Positions 59,147 through 64,000 of a stretch of DNA of 64,000 nt are shown here, one piece after another. Both the position numbers and the translations under genes were made by a program. Every line of letters starts with the position of its first letter. The first letter of the stretch is position 1. This DNA is from Ceratothoa steindachneri (taxonomy: Eukaryota > Arthropoda > Malacostraca > Isopoda > Cymothoidae), in assembly GCA_963969495.1 (NCBI GenBank), contig OZ018331.1, positions 145,857,845 through 145,921,844 of the forward strand. The letters are read 5' to 3'. The notes under the pieces are model-generated. The model had not been told where the DNA came from. It did no database searches and saw only the letters and a program-made list of their open reading frames with translations.

Positions 59147-59790
59147 TCAGAGGGTCGTTTGTAGGTTTTCGATAAGGGACATCTTGCCTGTTAGTGCCTG
59201 GGATAGCCCAATGTAGGCTTCAGTTGTAATACGATGAGTTCTATGTTGAGACATGATTGCTCTATATTTCACTGCATTGCTGACTTTAGTAGCTTTGACA
59301 CGGCCGATACTACCCAAATTCGACCCATTCGTCCTGGCCATCCAGAGTAGCTTTAGCCTCATCCGTGAAAAATACATCTTGGAAATTGATCTACATGTAC
59401 TTGCGTCCCCAAACAATAAGCTTCTATTTGTGAATCTTACTCAGGATCGGTCTAACGTTGCACTTAAAATTCCAGGACGTCTCTTTAAAAATCCTACACC
59501 GGGTGTTTCGGGACACAAGGAGCAACTCCAGCACTTTTAAATATGGCAGCACTTGTGCTATCGATGTCTTTTCTAACTTGTCTACCTATTTTTCGGATGT
59601 CGCGCTGGGATAAACTCCTTCTCTTACCTTTATCTTGCCTTGGTTTGGTGATGGGGTTTTCGACATACGATTTCAATGTTCTTGTATCTCCACCAAGCTT
59701 TTGGACTAATTCTCCAACATATAAGCCTTCTGTGAGACATGCAATAATCCGTGTCTCCTTTGTAGCTGTCAGACGTCGCTTCAGGGGCAT
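59147..59790 (-). pseudogene. Tc1-type transposase, N-terminal half
   Basis: From ATG at 59790: MPLKRRLTATKETRIIACLT with a helix-turn-helix (VGELVQKLGGDTRTLKSYV), a basic linker (KRRSLSQRDIRKIGRQVRK) and SAAIFKSAGVAP. After frameshifts it gives VFFTDEAKATLDGQDEWVEFG, the first catalytic aspartate motif of a Tc1 subgroup (FTDE...LDGPD). The second aspartate and the glutamate are not found before MULE sequence begins near 59145. The protein would bind the terminal repeats seen at 59804 and 59985. Confidence 0.75.
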
Positions 59791-60002
59791 TTTGGTACAC
59801 CTGCAATAAAGCGCGACACAGTTGAAAACACATCAAAATACATAACTCAACATAACTTTGTATGTATCTTATCAATACGATTGAAATGGTAAATGCGTAC
59901 GTACCTACCTAGGATATTTCTTTGACCAAGTTTCACGTTAGTACAATGTTTAATTTTTAAAATATCAGCCAAATATTTGAACTACAATAAAGCGTGATGC
60001 AG

Positions 60003-60003
<1 letters not shown>
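59147..60003 (-). mobile_element. Tc1 element, 5-prime half, joined to a MULE relic
   Basis: The right (5-prime) end at 60003 abuts (TA)n. Outer repeat CAATAAAGCGTGATGCAGTTA at 59985 and inner repeat CAATAAAGCGCGACACAGTTG at 59804 are direct repeats about 181 bases apart, an IR/DR end. No matching left end is found; the element stops where MULE-type coding begins. Confidence 0.75.

Positions 60004-60079
<76 letters not shown>
60004..60079. repeat. (TA)38 array
   Basis: Begins at the end of the Tc1 element and lies 65 bases before the start of duplication copy B. Confidence 0.97.
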
Positions 60080-60083
<4 letters not shown>

Positions 60084-60719
60084 TTTCACATTGATACATT
60101 TCCGTTGGCAACTTTCTATTCTTCTAACTATGTATTTTAGTTAATCTTGTAAATGGTTGATCACGCTTTTGAGGCGTTTAACCATGCATTTTCAAATCAG
60201 AGGGCCTAAAACTCATATGGAGAGCGCGCACAACATCAATCTAACTTTGCCTGCCCTTAAAGGCTAAGTCATTAGCTGGAATCGAACATTAAAGTTGTTG
60301 TAAAAATTCGACTCACCGGATTGGCTCATTTCCTTTGACGTTACGCTTAAGCGAGGTGGAATTAATATCACCTAAAAACCGTTTTCTTTTCATTCAGCCT
60401 GATTCTAACTCCACCATACTTCAGCGGTAAAGAAGGATAGAATACCTAAAGACGTTCCGAAGATGATCGAATAAGATCGGAAGCTCAGCAATTTAGTTTG
60501 GTTTTTAAAAAACGCATTCATTAAAAAAGAGAGATGAATATAGGACAAGTGATCTATCATCTACAAGATGGACTAAAAAAGACAGTTAGAAGAATCGAAA
60601 GTTGCCAAAGGAAATTGATCAAGGCAAAATATACCATGGTCTTCAACAAATTTGCATTCAGAAAAGACTGCTACCCTCACGGTATGACCTTGCTTCCTGT
60701 TATACCTAAATCTTAATGT

Positions 60720-60826
60720 GAATTATATTATTTCCTCTTGTAGTTATCTTTGAAAGTAAACTAAATAGAGTTCGAAAGTACTTAGAAGCACCTTTGTCAT
60801 TTTTGTTGCGGGACATTACCTTCATT
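60720..60826 (+). repeat. Single arm of foldback module (copy B, shortened)
   Basis: Matches 663-765 of copy A; the first part of the arm (about 84 bases) is deleted. Here the stem-GAAA segment reads ATAGAGTTCGAAAGTACTT, closer to the foldback modules than copy A (AGAGTTTGAAAGT). Confidence 0.7.
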
Positions 60827-61258
60827 GCGAACCTCACGTGCTACTTGTCGAGAGTGCAAGAATTTCATTTATTTAGAATTAGATGGTTCTAAAAAATTGC
60901 TTTTGGTGGAATTACACGATAGAATATTGCTTTTGTTACAGAGGCATCGGGTTTTTACTTTTGTATTCATAAGTAAGCTTGTGTTAGTCTTTCTCTTCCA
61001 TCATATTCTGCATTTACAAAATTACACAAATTTATTCACATTGTAAATTATTTTTTCGTAGTAATAGAAAAAAAAAAAAATAAATATGTTACATTTTGGA
61101 AAAATAAATTGTACAATATTAGAAAGTGTAAAAAAACTAACTGGCCACATCTTGAGCAGGACTCCTACGCGTCAAAGAACACCATATAAGTTATGATACC
61201 GAATTTGTTTACTACAGTTTACATTATAGAATTGTACACACAGATTGCACTCAAAATG

Positions 61259-61260
<2 letters not shown>

Positions 61261-61310
<50 letters not shown>
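61261..61310. repeat. (AT)25 microsatellite in copy B
   Basis: Uninterrupted 50-base AT run, the same length as in copy A. Confidence 0.98.
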
Positions 61311-61313
<3 letters not shown>

Positions 61314-61351
61314 TTATGAATGCATTATAATCATTCGTCAAGTCTAGGCGT

Positions 61352-61535
61352 GATGATGAAATTACTGTACTATGTTTTTACCGTGCCACAAATTACCAGC
61401 GATTAAATTACCAGGGATGAAATTTCCATGCGATGAAATTACCAGCGATAAAATTACCCGCGATGAAAATTTCACGCGATATAAATTCATGCGATGAAAT
61501 TACCACTGATGAAATCACCGACGATGAAATTATAG
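61352..61535 (+). repeat. Degenerate GATGAAATTACC array (copy B)
   Basis: Same units in the same order as 1294-1477; I count a single substitution over this stretch (TACGATG to TACTATG near 61371). Confidence 0.9.
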
Positions 61536-62240
61536 GTAACCTTCACCAAGCCTGATGCATAGCGGGTTAAGGGGCGGGTACAGTTTGATGGGGGATACCG
61601 AACAGGGTCTGAACAACATCACTCACCTCAACGCATTTGCCAAGAAATTTGGAGCTGACGCGAAAGAACAAGGGCAATATAATCCCCCCTTAACATTCTA
61701 CTTCTTTTTATCCGCAAGAATGGCCCTTATTATAAATTTAATTCGCTGTCAGTTTAACCTCGAAATCTTTCATCATAAAATAGGTCTCCTGGAGTGGGTT
61801 TGGTCACTCGCTCGAAGGAAGTTTAAAGCAATTTAGACAATTTCAAACATATGGCAATTAAGGCTTCGATTATTCCTCACTGTTGTGTGTTTCAGGGAGT
61901 TCAAGGCTCCGGAAAAGGGATTTTCGGAAAGTGTAGAAGAAATAAGGCAAATTATTTCAAGAGAGAAGGAAATGGCGAGAAACAGTTGAAAGAAGGGGAT
62001 AAAGAAAAACAAAGATGATAAAGAGATGGCAGATGAAGGGAGATAATGCAAACCTTGTTAGAATTAAATAAGGGGTAGTGTCCCTCTTCACGGATACTGA
62101 AGGCACATAAAGATGACTTCGACAGCCCCGGAGGTTTGTCAGCGATCGGTGGATGGTGTGCTGCCCCTATCTTGTAAAGGCCAGCCAGGGATACTGGAAC
62201 CCTTCCTGGCTCAAGGGGGGAGGGAGGCTCCCGTTCCGCG

Positions 62241-62564
62241 TCAGGTTATATGAATATAAGTGCTACAATAGGGTGTACCATTACTCCTCGGCAGTGGTCC
62301 TGAACGGACGTAAGAGCGGATATGTTTTCTTAGAAGACAGGAATAGGAATGATAGCATTGTTGCGATTGGATATTTGCAGGATGATGCGCGTGGAGAAAT
62401 TTACCACGGGGGATGTGAAGAACAGCAGCGATACTCGAAAGTAAGGACCAGAGTGCCATTTTCCCACTTTTAATAACCTCACCACTTTTTGGACTCTTAT
62501 TTTTCTCAAGTCTTCTGGAAATTCCCTCGGTGCTCTTTGCCTTTAAAATTTCCTTCGCCCTCAA
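62241..62564 (-). CDS. Hypothetical 107-residue open frame in copy B
   Basis: Counterpart of 2183-2506, same length and start, about seven residue changes. No domain recognised; substitutions do not clearly avoid amino-acid change. Probably non-coding. Confidence 0.12.
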   Translation of the reverse strand: MRAKEILKAKSTEGISRRLEKNKSPKSGEVIKSGKMALWSLLSSIAAVLHIPRGKFLHAHHPANIQSQQCYHSYSCLLRKHIRSYVRSGPLPRSNGTPYCSTYIHIT

Positions 62565-64000
62565 TCGCCGAATTTCAGTTTCAGTTTTGTTCTTCGATTT
62601 CTTCTTTTAAAAATGGAAACCATCGAAGGCATTTTGAAAGAATCGGCGAAGAAATCGATGAAAATGATGAAAGTGAAAATGTGAGGAAGATGGATGATAG
62701 AGAGACGAAAAATGAAGATAATTAGAGAGGTTAGAAAATAAGTGGCATTGCCGAAAAATCGGCGCCGAGTCCGACACCATCAGGCAACTAACCACACCTG
62801 ATGTTACTTAACTTCATCCAAATTGGAAGCAGACAAAAAGAGAGAAGATTGGAAACTAGAGGCAGGATGTCTGTTCAGGAGCTAAGACGATATTTATAGA
62901 ATTAAAAATAGAAGGCTAAAACAGATGGAAGGACTCTGTCTATCGGCATGACTGATGAGAACGAATAAAAAGATATCAAAAAGAACAGAGGCAAATTTTC
63001 TCCTCAACTCTTAAAGTTGAACGCGAAAATCATATAATTAATTCTGCAAATCTCGTTTAATGGTCGCACAAAAACGCAGGTTAGGAGAATTCAGGCGTTG
63101 TGGCTTCTGAGTATTAGTTGTCTCCAAAAAGACCCCTCTTTCTAGAACAAATGGGGGAGGGTGCATGTTCTGAGTCTTGCGTGTTCTTCCTCTGGTCGAC
63201 AGCTCACCAAAGTAGTCTCCTCTTTCCAATTTTTGAGTTGTACCACTAAAAATATCTTCAGAAAATGATTTTTTTTAAATAATACCCACATACAGATTGT
63301 CTTCCTTCTTCATCCCCCCAAAAGGATAAATGTTCGTAACTTTGAGTTCAAGTTGATAGGAATGAATTTGGGGGCCTCGGTATTTAAGTTCGATGGGTTT
63401 ATTTGCAACAAGAACGCCAAGCCGCTTTTATTTCATTCCTTACCCCTTCTTCTTAATTTCTTGTCTGTTTAATTACTCTTTTATTGGTTTTCATGAATGC
63501 CTTTCTCCTCCTCACCCGCTAGAATGCGCCTTCTTTCGTGTTTGGTGGTTGCTTCAAAGGTTGATCGAATCACTGTCTTCCAGCCTAGAGACTCTGCTTC
63601 TAGGATTAGAATATTTTCTTTCTATTTGCAATTTGGTATCCTCTCTTCTTTGTACTTATCGTTCACTTCTGACTTTCACCCTTTCTCCTTTCCTTTGAAC
63701 TAACCTCGAGTGGACCTTCAGATCTTTGGCGCTCGTAATTTTGTAAGTGTAAATGACCTTGCCTTAATACGAACTTAAGAAACATGACACTGCCTTAACC
63801 CTAGGAGAAGATGACCCAATCTTCATCCTCCTAATCTAAGTGACCCGAACTTGTTACCCTAATTGCCTCATCGGCTTGGAAGAGGAAGAAAAATAGATTG
63901 ATTATTAAGAAGAATGGAATCTTATTTAGTCGAAAGGAAGTTAATTCAAGAAAGAATAATCGTTATAACACACAAATAAGTAAAACGATTGCAGAATAGA

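Larger units (their letters stand above)
60144..64000 (+). repeat. Direct long duplication, copy B (runs off the window)
   Basis: Second copy of 1-3941 in the same orientation, starting 65 bases after the (TA)n array that ends at 60079. Because copy A starts at base 1, the homology may begin before 60144 in other copies. The main structural difference from copy A is loss of about 84 bases near 60720, inside a foldback-module arm, with short ATTA-like microhomology at the break. Otherwise order and content are the same, including an (AT)n tract of equal length. Confidence 0.95.

Overview
The window looks like AT-rich, intron-sized intergenic DNA from a metazoan, most likely an invertebrate. 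It has no bacterial-style gene packing and no long intact gene. It does have many long (TA)n arrays and relics of at least seven eukaryotic transposon classes. The mixture (mariner, Tc1, piggyBac, MULE, a Penelope-like element with a GIY-YIG tail, long TA microsatellites) would fit a cephalopod or a crustacean. I cannot settle the taxon from sequence alone. I recognise no host gene with confidence; almost every protein-like stretch is a decayed transposon or transposon-like gene.

Layout. Bases 1-3941 and 60144-64000 are two copies of one sequence in direct orientation, about 60 kb apart; both run off the window edges. Each copy carries (AT)25, a degenerate array of GATGAAATTACC-type units and one arm of a dispersed inverted-repeat module. 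6.15-7.41 kb is a decayed piggyBac with TTAA flanks. 10-13 kb holds a dispersed repeat family (R1), an exon-like unknown reading frame between inverted GC-rich hairpins, and a 0.6 kb polypyrimidine tract. 14-23 kb is mostly unassigned, with a 29-bp perfect palindrome, a 13-residue-encoding minisatellite, and two relics of a family with an LFDIS-C-C motif. 26.2-27.9 kb is a complete but dead Tc1 element with about 230-bp terminal inverted repeats. 28.7-31.2 kb holds relics of a second widespread gene-like family, one carrying a threefold 100-bp tandem repeat. 31.9-33.1 kb is a decayed IS630/mariner-superfamily transposase. 33.7-34.5 kb and 50.1-51.3 kb contain foldback modules bracketed by (TA)n. 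35.5-49.7 kb is largely featureless. 52.4-53.3 and 57.0-57.9 kb are two mariners that share one internal deletion. 54.0-56.5 kb is a decayed Penelope-like element. 58.2-60.0 kb is a MULE transposase relic abutting a Tc1 5-prime half.

How the parts relate. The strongest unexplained pattern is structural. A stem-loop followed directly by GAAA, resembling the core of a hammerhead ribozyme, lies in the tail of the Penelope-like element just before a (TA)n array. Similar stem-loops recur in the arms of the foldback modules, which are themselves bounded by (TA)n. This suggests that the foldback modules are non-autonomous derivatives of Penelope-like termini and that the (TA)n tracts mark their ends. 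Several cut-and-paste elements (mariner at 53304, Tc1 at 60003) also end directly against (TA)n, as expected for transposases that target TA. All family assignments come from reading translated motifs against remembered families; no database search was possible.
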